Below, in pieces: positions 1 through 8,720 of a DNA stretch of 64,000 nt. The position numbers were made by a program, and so were the translations under genes. Under the pieces are notes generated by a model. That model ran no database searches. It was not told the origin of the DNA and worked only from the letters and a program-made list of their open reading frames with translations. Numbering within the stretch: position 1 is the first letter of the stretch; each line of letters starts with the position of its first letter. The DNA is from Candidatus Phosphoribacter hodrii (GTDB taxonomy: Bacteria > Actinomycetota > Actinomycetes > Actinomycetales > Dermatophilaceae). The stretch spans positions 186,001 to 250,000 of the forward strand of contig JADJIB010000002.1 of NCBI GenBank assembly GCA_016707175.1. Direction: 5' to 3'.

Positions 1-1788
1 CCGACCGGCAGCCGTGACCCGCTCGCCGGCATCGGTGAGGGCCCAGATCGCGGCGATGTCGTCCTCGGCCTCGTGCATGCCGCGCGCTGCGATGACCTTG
101 CTGCGGATCGTCCGCGGGTCGTCCACGGTGCCACCCCGCTGCGCAATGAGGTCGGCGACCTCGGCCCGCTGGACGTGACACATCAGCCCGATGACGTCAC
201 CGCTCTCGGCCGCGGCCAACAGGGTGGTCAAGGCCTCGATCTCGGTGAGGAAGCCCGCGACCTCCGCCATGCCTGATCGGGCCAGCCCGGCGCGCAGCAA
301 CGAGTCCATCTGCTCCAGGCTCATCCCCCGCAGGTATTTCAGCTTGTGCGCCAGGACGACGTGGTCGGCTCCGCGGCCGGCGATCTCGCCGAGGGCCGCG
401 TTGGCCTCGGGCAGCCGATCCCCCGTGCCACCGATCCCCAACCGCACCCGCCCACCCGGGGCGGTGAGCCCGCGGCATACCTCCAGGAGGGCTTCCAGCC
501 CCGCCTCGTTGTGGGCCATGTCGATGACCACCGTCGCGGACCCACCGCCGGTGAGGGGAACGGAGTAGGTGTTGAACCGGCCGGAGTTGAGGACGGGGTC
601 GGGGCGGAAGGTCCGCAGGCCCTCGACGACCGCGGCCCGGGTCAGGCCCAGGCCCAACCCGGCGGCGGTCCCACCGAGCGCGTTGGCGATGTTGATGCTG
701 GACAGGCCCGCGAGGGTCATGGGGACGTCGACGACCTTGACGAGACGATCGGGGTCACGCCCAGGGGTCAGGACGACGATCTCGCCATCCAGGACGGTGA
801 TCCCGCGGCCGCCGCCCGCCACCGCCTCCCGCAGCGCCGGGGCATTGGGATCGAGCGAGAAGGCCCAGATCTTGCCCTTCGCCCGGTGGCGCATGGCCCA
901 CACCCGCGGGTCATCCCCGTTGAGCACCGTCCAGCCGTCGGGTTTGACGATGAGGGTCGGGATGGCCTTGACCTCAGCGAGCTGGTCGAGGGTGTCGATC
1001 CCGTTGAGCCCCAAGTGATCTGCCGCGACGTTCGTGACAACGGTGACGTCGGTCTGGTTGACACCCATCCCGCGCAGGAGCATCCCGCCGCGAGCCGTCT
1101 CGAGGATGCCCAACTGCAACCCCGGCGTGTTGAGAACCTCGCGCGCCCCACCCGGCCCGGAGTAGTCCCCCGGCTGCACCATCTCGCCCATGACGACGAC
1201 GCCATCGGTCGAGCTCCACGCGGTGCGCAGACCGGCCGTCATGACCATGTGCGCGACGAGCCGTGTCGTTGTCGTCTTGCCGTTCGTGCCGGTAATGGCG
1301 ATGACCGGGACCGTCGGCGTGAGCACCGCAGCGGGCTCTCCGTCAGGGGCCTCGGCGACGGCGCGACCGGCGGCAGCGATGAGCGCCTCGGTGTCGGCGT
1401 CTGCTTTGAGCAGGTCGCTCAGCAGCGGGGCGAGGCTCTCCCCCAACGCGATCGCTCGGCCACGGTGCCTCCACGGCACGGCGACCACGACGTCTTCGGT
1501 ATGCCGTCCGGCCCGGGTCCGCACGGCCAGTCGTCGCGCGCCCGACTCGGTCGCCACGCGGCGCACGAGGTGCTCGACGAGCCGCATGAGGAAACGCTGG
1601 CGCTGCCCGGTGTCGGGACGCCCGGGGCGGGCCGTGCGCAGTCCGACGCGACGCGCCAGATCCAGGGCCGCGTGGACGTCGAGTTGAGCGACGCCCGGCA
1701 GCGCGAGGCTGACCTTGACGGCCGGCCGGGTGACATAAAGGTTCGGGCCTTCGAGGATCCGAACTTCATCGGCGTGCACTGGCTCCAT
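1..1788 (-). CDS. Mur ligase family protein, cyanophycin-synthetase-like (3' end cut off)
   Basis: An open frame starts at the ATG at 1786-1788 and runs off the window start with no stop, giving 596 visible residues. A P-loop of the Mur ligase type (ITGTNGKTTTTR) lies at about residues 165-176. It is followed by typical Mur central-domain features (ETARGGMLLRG, TNVAADHLGLNGI) and a C-terminal domain with DMAHNEAGLEAL. These match the Mur-ligase half of cyanophycin synthetase. The first 160 residues are a short domain, not the ATP-grasp domain of a real cyanophycin synthetase. The enzyme probably joins an amino acid to a carboxylate using ATP, but the substrate cannot be read from sequence. 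The missing end lies beyond position 1. Confidence 0.8.
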   Translation of the reverse strand, partial: MEPVHADEVRILEGPNLYVTRPAVKVSLALPGVAQLDVHAALDLARRVGLRTARPGRPDTGQRQRFLMRLVEHLVRRVATESGARRLAVRTRAGRHTEDVVVAVPWRHRGRAIALGESLAPLLSDLLKADADTEALIAAAGRAVAEAPDGEPAAVLTPTVPVIAITGTNGKTTTTRLVAHMVMTAGLRTAWSSTDGVVVMGEMVQPGDYSGPGGAREVLNTPGLQLGILETARGGMLLRGMGVNQTDVTVVTNVAADHLGLNGIDTLDQLAEVKAIPTLIVKPDGWTVLNGDDPRVWAMRHRAKGKIWAFSLDPNAPALREAVAGGGRGITVLDGEIVVLTPGRDPDRLVKVVDVPMTLAGLSSINIANALGGTAAGLGLGLTRAAVVEGLRTFRPDPVLNSGRFNTYSVPLTGGGSATVVIDMAHNEAGLEALLEVCRGLTAPGGRVRLGIGGTGDRLPEANAALGEIAGRGADHVVLAHKLKYLRGMSLEQMDSLLRAGLARSGMAEVAGFLTEIEALTTLLAAAESGDVIGLMCHVQRAEVADLIAQRGGTVDDPRTIRSKVIAARGMHEAEDDIAAIWALTDAGERVTAAGR

Positions 1789-1842
1789 GTCGCGCGAGCC
1801 TAGTGGTGCAACGGAGTTCCCCCGACCGATCGACGGGAACGC

Positions 1843-2604
1843 TCAGCAGCCCATGGCGTGGACGCCGCCGTCGACGTGGACGATTTCGCCGGTCGTCGCC
1901 GGGAACCAGTCCGACAGCAGCGCCACGCAGGCCTTAGCCGTGGGCAGCGGGTCGGTGACGTCCCAGCCGAGGGGCGCGCGGGTGTCCCACTGCTCCTCGA
2001 AGACCTCGAAGCCGGGGATGGACTTGGCGGCCGTGGTGCGGATCGGGCCCGCTGCGACGAGGTTGCAGCGGATGCCCTTGGGCCCGAGGTCGCGGGCGCA
2101 GTAGCGGTTGGTCGACTCGAAGGCCGCCTTGGCGACGCCCATCCAGTCGTAGACCGGCCAGGCGTAGCGCGCGTCGAAGGTCAGCCCGACGATCGAGCCG
2201 CCCGGCTCCATGAGCGGCAGCGCCGCCACGGCCAGCGCCTTGAGGCTGTAGGCCGAGACGTGGACCGCCGTGCCGACGTCTTCCCAGGTCGCGTCGAGGA
2301 ACGTGAACGCGCCCAGGGGGGCGAAGCCGATCGAGTGCAGCACGCCGTCCAGGCGGTCGGTGTGCTCGCGTAGCCGCTCGGCGAGGGTGTCGAGGTGCTC
2401 CGGGTTGCTGACGTCGAGCTCGACGACCGGCGGCGTCACCGGGAGCCGGCGCGCGATGGTCTGGGTGATCTTCATCGTCCGCCCGAAGGAGGTGAGGATG
2501 ACCGAGGCCCCCTGCTCCTGGGCCAACTTGGCGACGTGGAAGGCGATTGAGGTGTCCATGAGGACACCGGTGATGAGCAGGGTCTTACCGTCGAACATGC
2601 CCAC
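1843..2604 (-). CDS. fabI: Enoyl-[acyl-carrier-protein] reductase (NADH), InhA-type
   Basis: The 253-residue protein catalyses the last step of each fatty-acid elongation cycle, reducing enoyl-ACP with NADH. The N-terminal ITGVLMDTSIAFH stretch is the FabI/InhA cofactor-binding form of the Rossmann loop. The catalytic pair is Tyr152 and Lys159 (YDWMGVAK), as in InhA, and the NLVAAGPIRT segment is also InhA-like. The GTG at 2604 gives the usual M-G-x-x-D-G-K start; an ATG two codons in is an alternative. It sits 86 bases behind fabG on the same strand, the same order as mabA-inhA in mycobacteria, so the two are probably cotranscribed. Three 20-base tandem repeats fill the gap between them. Confidence 0.95.
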   Translation of the reverse strand: MGMFDGKTLLITGVLMDTSIAFHVAKLAQEQGASVILTSFGRTMKITQTIARRLPVTPPVVELDVSNPEHLDTLAERLREHTDRLDGVLHSIGFAPLGAFTFLDATWEDVGTAVHVSAYSLKALAVAALPLMEPGGSIVGLTFDARYAWPVYDWMGVAKAAFESTNRYCARDLGPKGIRCNLVAAGPIRTTAAKSIPGFEVFEEQWDTRAPLGWDVTDPLPTAKACVALLSDWFPATTGEIVHVDGGVHAMGC

Positions 2605-2620
2605 GGGCTGGCTCGCTTTC

Positions 2621-2681
2621 AGGTCGGGTCACGTCAGGTTAGATCGGGTCAAGTCAGGTTCAGATCAGGGTCAAGTCAGGT
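2621..2681. repeat. Three 20-base tandem repeats between fabG and fabI
   Basis: Units start at 2621, 2641 and about 2661. The shared core reads AGATCGGGTCAAGTCAGGTT with a few substitutions. They occupy most of the 86-base gap just upstream of the fabI start. No function is visible; slippage-prone spacer DNA or a binding array are both possible. Confidence 0.85.
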
Positions 2682-2690
2682 GGCAGGTGG

Positions 2691-3413
2691 TCAGTGGCCC
2701 ATGCCGAGGCCGCCGTCGACGGGGATGACCGCCCCCGTGACGTAGCCCGCCTCGGGGCTGGCCAGGAAGCGCACGACGGCGGCGACTTCCTCGGGCGCGG
2801 CGAAGCGTCCGGCCGGGATGCTCGCCAGGTATGCCGCGCGCCGCTCGTCGGGCAGCGCCGCCGTCATGTCGGTGTCGATGAATCCGGGAGCGACGACGTT
2901 GGCGGTGATGTTGCGCCCGCCGAGCTCTCGGCTGATCGAGCGGGCCATGCCGACGAGGCCGGCCTTGCTGGCCGCGTAGTTGGTCTGCCCAGGCGAGCCG
3001 TAGAGGCCGACGACGCTGGAGATGAAGATCATCCGGCCACGCTTGAGCCGGATCATCCCCTTACTTGCCCGGCGGGCACAGCGGAAGGTACCCGCCAGGT
3101 TGGTGTCGATGACCGAGTCGAAATCCTCGTCGGACATCCGCAGCAGCAGTTGGTCACGCGTCACTCCGGCGTTGGCGACCAGCACTTCAACGGGGCTGCC
3201 GAAGATGCCTTCGGCAGCGGCGAAGGCTGCGTCGACCGACGCGGAGTCGGTCACCTCGCAGGGCACCGCGTCCAGCCCATCAGGGGCCTCCCCCGACCTC
3301 GTGGTGACGACGACCCGATCTCCGGCCTCGGCGAACGAGCGGGCGATGGCCAGCCCGATGCCGCGGTTACCGCCTGTCACCAGAACGGTGCGCCCCGGCG
3401 CTGCGTCGGTCAT
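2691..3413 (-). CDS. fabG: 3-oxoacyl-[acyl-carrier-protein] reductase
   Basis: This 240-residue short-chain dehydrogenase reduces beta-ketoacyl-ACP with NADPH in fatty-acid synthesis. The Rossmann motif GGNRGIG lies at residues 14-20. The NAG motif is at 81-83, and the catalytic residues are Ser132/133, Tyr146 and Lys150 (YAASK). The frame stays open to 3545, but the ATG at 3413 is preceded by a good GAGGAG ribosome-binding site and gives the family's usual length, so the upstream extension is discarded. It is the first gene of the fabG-fabI pair and is divergent from the DUF3099 gene. Confidence 0.95.
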   Translation of the reverse strand: MTDAAPGRTVLVTGGNRGIGLAIARSFAEAGDRVVVTTRSGEAPDGLDAVPCEVTDSASVDAAFAAAEGIFGSPVEVLVANAGVTRDQLLLRMSDEDFDSVIDTNLAGTFRCARRASKGMIRLKRGRMIFISSVVGLYGSPGQTNYAASKAGLVGMARSISRELGGRNITANVVAPGFIDTDMTAALPDERRAAYLASIPAGRFAAPEEVAAVVRFLASPEAGYVTGAVIPVDGGLGMGH

Positions 3414-3571
3414 CGTGAGGCTCCTCGGGTGTTGGTCGACGTGTGCGAGGAACGGTAGTCGGTTACCCCTGGGTAGACCCGCACGGACGTGCCGTAAGAC
3501 GCGTGGCTCGCGCCCGGTGCGGGGCCGCGCGGAAGGCGACGGCACGGCATACCGAGTCGTATGGTTGAGAG

Positions 3572-3922
3572 GTGAGGCTCGGACGTAAGCCGCAGACGCC
3601 CACGGTGGTCCACACGGTGACTTCCGCGCCGATGTCGCTTGCGCAGGACACTGACATGCGGATGCGCCGCTACCTCATCACGATGGCGATCCGGGTCCTG
3701 TGCTTCGTCCTGGCCGTCGTCTTCGAGGGGTGGCTGCGGTGGGTGTTCGTCGCGGGCGCCGCAGTCCTGCCCTACATCGCTGTCGTCCTGGCCAACGCGG
3801 TCGGGCCCAGGTGGGGCGCCCGGATCTCCGGCATCGACAAGTACGAGCCCACCCACCCGGAGTTGTCGGCGTCGACGCCGACCGGCGAGCCGGTGTTGGG
3901 CGCCGATCCGTTTCGTCGGTGA
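3572..3922 (+). CDS. DUF3099 small membrane protein
   Basis: A 116-residue actinobacterial protein of unknown function. After a basic stretch (RMRRY) there are two predicted membrane helices at about residues 33-47 and 50-71, separated by an EGWLRW turn. The hydrophilic tail is Pro/Thr-rich. The helix pair with its short linker matches the DUF3099 family. The start is a GTG; an internal ATG exists, but it removes little and leaves the domain intact. It is divergent from fabG and convergent with moaA. Confidence 0.85.
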   Translation: MRLGRKPQTPTVVHTVTSAPMSLAQDTDMRMRRYLITMAIRVLCFVLAVVFEGWLRWVFVAGAAVLPYIAVVLANAVGPRWGARISGIDKYEPTHPELSASTPTGEPVLGADPFRR

Positions 3923-3938
3923 CGCCGAGGGGGACGAC

Positions 3939-4979
3939 TCACCCACCGATGGCTGACATCGGCCGATCCGGCTGGTGGAAGTCGGGCCTGCCGATCCCAT
4001 GGGCCGGGCCCTTGCGCCACATCTCGCCCCTGATCAGCCCGAGCAACTCCGCGTCACTCGCCCCGTCGCGCAACGGCCCACGCAGGTCGGTCTCGCGCTC
4101 GGAGAACAGGCAGTTGCGGACCTGACCGTCGGCCGTGAGCCGCACCCGGTCACACGCGGAACAGAAGGGCTCGGAGACGCTGGCGATGATCCCGACCGTC
4201 GCGGGCCCGCCGTCAACGAGGAACCGCGCCGCGGGAGCACTCCCCCGATCGGTCGATTCGACCGGGGTGAGCTCGAAGCGCGCCTCCAGGCCGGCCTTGA
4301 TCTCCTCGGCCGTCACCATGACCGAGCGATCCCAGCCGTGTTGGGCGTCCAGAGGCATCTGCTCGATGAAGCGCAGCTCATACCCCCGGGCCAGGCACCA
4401 GGCCAACAGATCGGCGACGACGGCGTCATTGACGCCACGCATCGCGACGGCATTGACCTTGACCGGGGTCAGCCCGGCGTCGGCGGCCGCGGCCAGGCCG
4501 GCGATGACGTCGGCCAACCGGTCGCGACGGGTCAAGGCGAGGAACTGACTCGCGTCGATGGTGTCGAGGGACACGTTGACCCGGTCGAGCCCCGCGGCGG
4601 CCAGCGGCGCGGCGACGGCGGCCAGGGCGGCCCCGTTGGTCGTCATCGCGATCGCGGGTCTCGGCCGCAGGGCGGCGATCCCCGCGACCAACTCGACGAT
4701 GCTGCGACGCAGCAATGGTTCGCCGCCGGTGAGGCGGACCTGGGTGACGCCCGCCCCGATGAAGACCCCGATGAGCCGCATCAACTCGTCGTCGCTGAGC
4801 ATCTGCGGCTGCGGGATCCACGGCAGCCCCTCGGCCGGCATGCAATAGGTGCACCGGAAGGAGCACCGGTCGGTGAGCGAGACCCGCAGGTCCTGCGCGA
4901 TCCGCCCGTAGGTGTCGATCAGCGCCGACCCCTCCGGGGGTCGGGGGCGGGGGTCGGGCAGCCGCGTCACAGGCGTCAC
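3939..4979 (-). CDS. moaA: GTP 3',8-cyclase (molybdenum cofactor biosynthesis)
   Basis: The 346-residue radical-SAM enzyme turns GTP into 3',8-cyclo-GTP, the first step of molybdopterin synthesis. The SAM-cluster motif C-x3-C-x2-C is at residues 39-46 (CSFRCTYC). The second cluster ligands are visible near the C-terminus (FCSACDRVR, then NC). The protein ends in Gly-Gly, the conserved MoaA tail needed for activity. No other moa genes are in the window. It starts 23 bases from the divergent SURF1 gene, so both promoters must lie in or overlap that short gap or the neighbouring coding ends. Confidence 0.95.
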   Translation of the reverse strand: MTPVTRLPDPRPRPPEGSALIDTYGRIAQDLRVSLTDRCSFRCTYCMPAEGLPWIPQPQMLSDDELMRLIGVFIGAGVTQVRLTGGEPLLRRSIVELVAGIAALRPRPAIAMTTNGAALAAVAAPLAAAGLDRVNVSLDTIDASQFLALTRRDRLADVIAGLAAAADAGLTPVKVNAVAMRGVNDAVVADLLAWCLARGYELRFIEQMPLDAQHGWDRSVMVTAEEIKAGLEARFELTPVESTDRGSAPAARFLVDGGPATVGIIASVSEPFCSACDRVRLTADGQVRNCLFSERETDLRGPLRDGASDAELLGLIRGEMWRKGPAHGIGRPDFHQPDRPMSAIGG

Positions 4980-5002
4980 CTTACGTCGGTTACGGTGAAC
5001 GG

Positions 5003-5803
5003 GTGTGGCGTGCGATCTTCACCCGGCGGATTCTGTATGCCGTCGCGTTCGCCCTCGGCTTCGGCACCGTGTGCTTCCTGCTGGGCCAGTGGCAGTTGTC
5101 CCGCTACGAAGAGAAGGACGCCCGCGCCACGGCGGTCGAGCAGAACTACAACCGGCCTGCAGTCCCCTTCGCAGGCGTGCTCCCGTCGGTCACGACCCCG
5201 CTCGCCGAGAGCCAGGTGTGGACGCAGGTGACGCTCACCGGCCGGTATGCCGCGAGCACCCACCTCATCGTCCGCGGACGGGCGCTCAACACCGCCCAAG
5301 GCATGGAGATCCTCGTCCCTTTCCAGGTCGACGGCGGCGCGGTCCTGCTGGTCGATCGTGGGTGGGTGCCCAACGGTGACCAGGCAGCGGACCTCCCGAC
5401 GGTGTCGGCACCTCCGGCCGGAACAGTGACGCTCACCGGCTGGCTCAAGCCCGGCGAGGAGGACCGCGGCAAGGACCTGCCCGCCGGTCAGCTGGCGACG
5501 ATCAACCTCGCCCAGGCCCAGGAGCAGGTGCCTGGTCAGCTCTACGCGGCATACCTCGTGCTGGGGAGCGAGTCGCTGGGTGAGGGGCTCCCGGCCCCCG
5601 CCCGCCCCACGCCGTTGGAGGCGCCGACCCCCGACCGCGGGCCGCACTTCGCCTACGCCCTGCAGTGGTGGCTGACGACGCTGTTGGGGTTCGGCTTCGT
5701 GGTCTACCTCTATCGGCATCCACCCGGCGGTGTCCCGAACGCCACCCCCACCGAGGCGCCCGAGCCCAAGAAGGTGCGCATCTGGGACGAAGAGGATGGC
5801 TGA
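5003..5803 (+). CDS. SURF1 family protein
   Basis: A 266-residue membrane protein of the SURF1 family, which helps assemble cytochrome c oxidase by handling heme a. It has one membrane helix near the N-terminus (about residues 10-28, LGFGTVCFLLGQWQ) and one near the C-terminus (WWLTTLLGFGFVVYLYR), with an outward-facing domain between them. This two-helix layout is diagnostic. The heme A genes ctaA and ctaB lie about 43-49 kb further along the window, which fits an organism with an aa3 oxidase. The C-terminal tail is charged and not conserved. Confidence 0.9.
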   Translation: MWRAIFTRRILYAVAFALGFGTVCFLLGQWQLSRYEEKDARATAVEQNYNRPAVPFAGVLPSVTTPLAESQVWTQVTLTGRYAASTHLIVRGRALNTAQGMEILVPFQVDGGAVLLVDRGWVPNGDQAADLPTVSAPPAGTVTLTGWLKPGEEDRGKDLPAGQLATINLAQAQEQVPGQLYAAYLVLGSESLGEGLPAPARPTPLEAPTPDRGPHFAYALQWWLTTLLGFGFVVYLYRHPPGGVPNATPTEAPEPKKVRIWDEEDG

Positions 5804-5823
5804 CGGCTGACGTCGCCGTCAGG

Positions 5824-7716
5824 TCACCAGGGACCGGCCTTGGTCGTGCTGTCCTCGAAATACTGCGTGCGGTAGAGGTCGGCATACAGGCCGCCGCGAC
5901 CGAGCAACTCCGCGTGCTTGCCCCGTTCGACGATCCGTCCGTCCTCGACGACGAGGATCTGATCGGCGCCCCGCACCGTCGACAGTCGGTGGGCGATCAC
6001 CAGTGCCGTGCGACCGGCCAACGCCACATCCAGAGCGCGTTGGACCGCCACCTCCGACTCGCTGTCCAGGTGCGCGGTCGCCTCGTCGAGGACGACCACG
6101 TGGGGCGCCTTGAGCAGCAGGCGAGCGATGGCCAGGCGCTGCTTCTCGCCGCCGGAGAGCCGGTGGCCCCGATCGCCGACCACGGTGTCCAGGCCGGACG
6201 GCAGCGAATCGACCAGGTGCAGCACCTGGGCGGCCTCCAGCGCCGCCCGCATCTGCTCCTCGGTGGCGTCGGGCGCGGCATACCGGAGGTTCTCGCGGAT
6301 CGTGTCGTGGAAGAGGTGCGCTTCCTGGGTGACCATCCCCACGGTCTCGTGCAGCGATCCGAACGCGGCCTCGCGCAGGTCTACCCCGCCGATCCGGACG
6401 GTGCCGTGCGACGGGTCGTAGAGGCGCGCGACCAGTGCGGTGATCGTCGACTTCCCGCCGCCGCTCGGCCCGACAAGCGCGACCAACTGCCCTGGGTATG
6501 CCGTGAAGCTCACCTCGTCGAGCACCGGCCCGCCTCCGGCGCGGTCGCCGCTGGCGGTGGACTCAAGGGACCGCAGGGACACCTCGTCGGCCGAGGGGTA
6601 GGCGAACCCGACCCCGTCGAACTCGACGGCCACAGGCCCGGCCGGCAGCGTCACCGGGTGGGCGGCCTCGGCCACGAGCGGCTTGAGGTCGAGCACCTCG
6701 AAGACCCGGTCGAAGGACACAAGGGCCGTCATCACGTCGACCCGCACGTTGGACAGCGCCGTCAGCGGGCCGTAGAGCCGGGCCAGGAGGGCAGCGAGGG
6801 CGAGCAGGGTCCCGACGGTCAGGGCGCCGTTGACCGCCAACAGTCCGCCGACCCCGTAAACCATCGCGGTGGCGAGGGCGGCGACGAGGGACATGGCCAC
6901 CATGAAGACGGTGCGGTTCATGGCGATCTTGACGCCGGTGTCGCGCACGAGCTTGGCGCGCACGGCATACTCGCGCTCCTCCCGCTCGGGCGTCCCGAAG
7001 AGCTTGACGAGGAGCGCGCCGGCCACGTTGAAGCGTTCGGTCATCCGGGTGCCGAGGTCGGCGTTGGCGGTCATCGCCGTGCGGGTGAGCTCGGACAGGC
7101 GCCGACCCATGAACCGAGCCGGGATGAGGAAGAAGGGCACCAGGGCGAGCGCCGCGAGCGTGAGTTGCCAGGACAGGGTGGCCATGGCCGCGACGATGAG
7201 CACGAGCGACACCGCGTTCGACACGACCGAGGACAGCACCGAGGTGAAGGCCTGTTGAGCGCCGATGACGTCGGAGTTGAGACGGCTGACCAGCGACCCA
7301 GTCTGAGCACGGGTGAAGAAGGCGATCGGCTGGCGCAGCACGTGGGCGAACACCTCGGTGCGCAGCCGCAGGATGAGGCCCTCACCGATCCGCGAGGAGA
7401 ACCATCGCTGGGCGATGCTGAGGATCGCGTCGGCCACGGCCAGGGCTGCGACCAGCAGAGCAAGTCGCACGACGACGTCCGGGGCCTTCGGGATGACGCC
7501 CAGGTCGACCAGGTCGCGCAGCAGCAGCGGCACAGCGACGACGATGCCGGCATCGAGGATGACGATGGTGAGGAAGGCGACGATCGACCGCACGAACGGC
7601 CGCGCATAGCCCAGCACCCGGCGCGTGGTTCCTTGCTCCAACCGGGCGCGAAGGACCGATTGGTCCTTCGCCATCCCGCGCATCATTCCCATGGGGCCGC
7701 CCTGACCGAAGCTCAT
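5824..7716 (-). CDS. ABC exporter half-transporter (fused permease and ATPase)
   Basis: A 630-residue protein with an N-terminal six-helix ABC-exporter domain (about residues 40-330) and a C-terminal ATPase. In the ATPase are Walker A GPSGGGKST, the signature LSGGEKQRLAIARLL, Walker B VVLDEATAHLDSES and the switch histidine in IAHRLSTVR. It is a multidrug or lipid exporter type that works as a dimer; the substrate cannot be told. The N-terminus is Met/Gly-rich (GGPMGMMRGM), common in actinobacterial members. A crotonase-like gene lies 142 bases upstream on the same strand. Confidence 0.92.
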   Translation of the reverse strand: MSFGQGGPMGMMRGMAKDQSVLRARLEQGTTRRVLGYARPFVRSIVAFLTIVILDAGIVVAVPLLLRDLVDLGVIPKAPDVVVRLALLVAALAVADAILSIAQRWFSSRIGEGLILRLRTEVFAHVLRQPIAFFTRAQTGSLVSRLNSDVIGAQQAFTSVLSSVVSNAVSLVLIVAAMATLSWQLTLAALALVPFFLIPARFMGRRLSELTRTAMTANADLGTRMTERFNVAGALLVKLFGTPEREEREYAVRAKLVRDTGVKIAMNRTVFMVAMSLVAALATAMVYGVGGLLAVNGALTVGTLLALAALLARLYGPLTALSNVRVDVMTALVSFDRVFEVLDLKPLVAEAAHPVTLPAGPVAVEFDGVGFAYPSADEVSLRSLESTASGDRAGGGPVLDEVSFTAYPGQLVALVGPSGGGKSTITALVARLYDPSHGTVRIGGVDLREAAFGSLHETVGMVTQEAHLFHDTIRENLRYAAPDATEEQMRAALEAAQVLHLVDSLPSGLDTVVGDRGHRLSGGEKQRLAIARLLLKAPHVVVLDEATAHLDSESEVAVQRALDVALAGRTALVIAHRLSTVRGADQILVVEDGRIVERGKHAELLGRGGLYADLYRTQYFEDSTTKAGPW

Positions 7717-7858
7717 CGGCCCCTCCCTCCGCGCCTCACGTGCGCTCCTCGCGGGCGCGTGCGGCGCTTCTGTGTCGTCGTCACCGGCGCAACACCACTG
7801 GTGACTGGGTCATTCCGAGGGTATGCCGTCCCGCCGCGCCGTTTCGGCGCGACAGGGG

Positions 7859-8650
7859 TCAGGACAGGCCGGCAGCTCGGGCCATGCCGTGCAGGAGGTG
7901 ACCCTGGGCCACCCGCTCGCGGACGACCTGCTCGTCGATCGTTGCCGTGAGGGCGTGGTTGAGCAGCGGTTTGAGGGCCCAGAGCGCGGCCGGCGGGGTG
8001 CCCAGCAAGGCCTGGACGAGATCGGAGGTCGTCGCGGAGAGCTCGGTCGGCGGCACGGCGAGCGTCGCCAGCCCCATCCGCACTGCTTCCTCAGCGCCGA
8101 CGAACCGCCCGGTCGCGCACAGCTCCAAGGCCCGGGAGTAGCCGACCGCCTCGACGAGCGGCCGCGTCCCCGCCAGGTCCGGGATCATGCCCAGGCTCAC
8201 CTCGCGCATCGCGAACGACACGTCGTCGGTGACAACCCGCAGGTCGGCGGCCAGCGCCAGTTGGAAGCCGGCGCCGATCGCGTGCCCCTGGACGGCTGCG
8301 ATGACGACCGGGGCAACCCGGCGCCAGGCCGCGAATCCCTCTTGGAACGGCGCGATGAGCTCGGTCATCGCCTCGGGGCTGCTCGCTGCAGCGGCGAGCA
8401 GGTCGGGCTCACCCGGCATACCTCCCGGGCGGAGCATTCCGCGGTTGAGGCCGGCCGAGAAGCTGCGTCCTTCGGCGGCCAGGACGACGACCCGCACCTC
8501 GCCCGCGAGGCCGTGGGCGATGTCGGCCAGGGCCAGCCACATGGACGGCACCTGGGCGTTCAGGTGCTCAGGGTTGCACAGGGTCACGGTCACGACCGGC
8601 CCATCCTGCTCGACGCGGATGGCGGGGTGCGGCTGCGGCAACGAGGTCAC
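7859..8650 (-). CDS. Enoyl-CoA hydratase/isomerase family protein
   Basis: The 263-residue crotonase-fold protein shows the CoA-binding and oxyanion-hole segments FSAGLNR and GHAIGAGFQLALAADLRV. Canonical hydratases use two glutamates. The second is present (REVSLGMIPD), but the first, normally in GGGCELA, is a glutamine here (GAGFQLA). That suggests an isomerase-like or other crotonase reaction rather than plain hydration. No fatty-acid oxidation partners are adjacent. Confidence 0.88.
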   Translation of the reverse strand: MTSLPQPHPAIRVEQDGPVVTVTLCNPEHLNAQVPSMWLALADIAHGLAGEVRVVVLAAEGRSFSAGLNRGMLRPGGMPGEPDLLAAAASSPEAMTELIAPFQEGFAAWRRVAPVVIAAVQGHAIGAGFQLALAADLRVVTDDVSFAMREVSLGMIPDLAGTRPLVEAVGYSRALELCATGRFVGAEEAVRMGLATLAVPPTELSATTSDLVQALLGTPPAALWALKPLLNHALTATIDEQVVRERVAQGHLLHGMARAAGLS

Positions 8651-8720
8651 CCCAGGAGGCTATGCCCTGCCCTGCAGACGTCGCCCCGCGGGTCAGAGCC
8701 CGCGGGAGTGAAGCCGCGGG

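Noticed and set aside
346..1803. Long plus-strand frame opposite the Mur ligase gene
   Set aside because: Shadow of the real minus-strand gene: it has no recognisable domain, and such antisense frames are common in high-GC DNA.
5665..7950. 761-codon plus-strand frame opposite the ABC exporter
   Set aside because: Composition rich in Gly, Arg, His and Asp with no motif; the opposite strand encodes a textbook ABC exporter.
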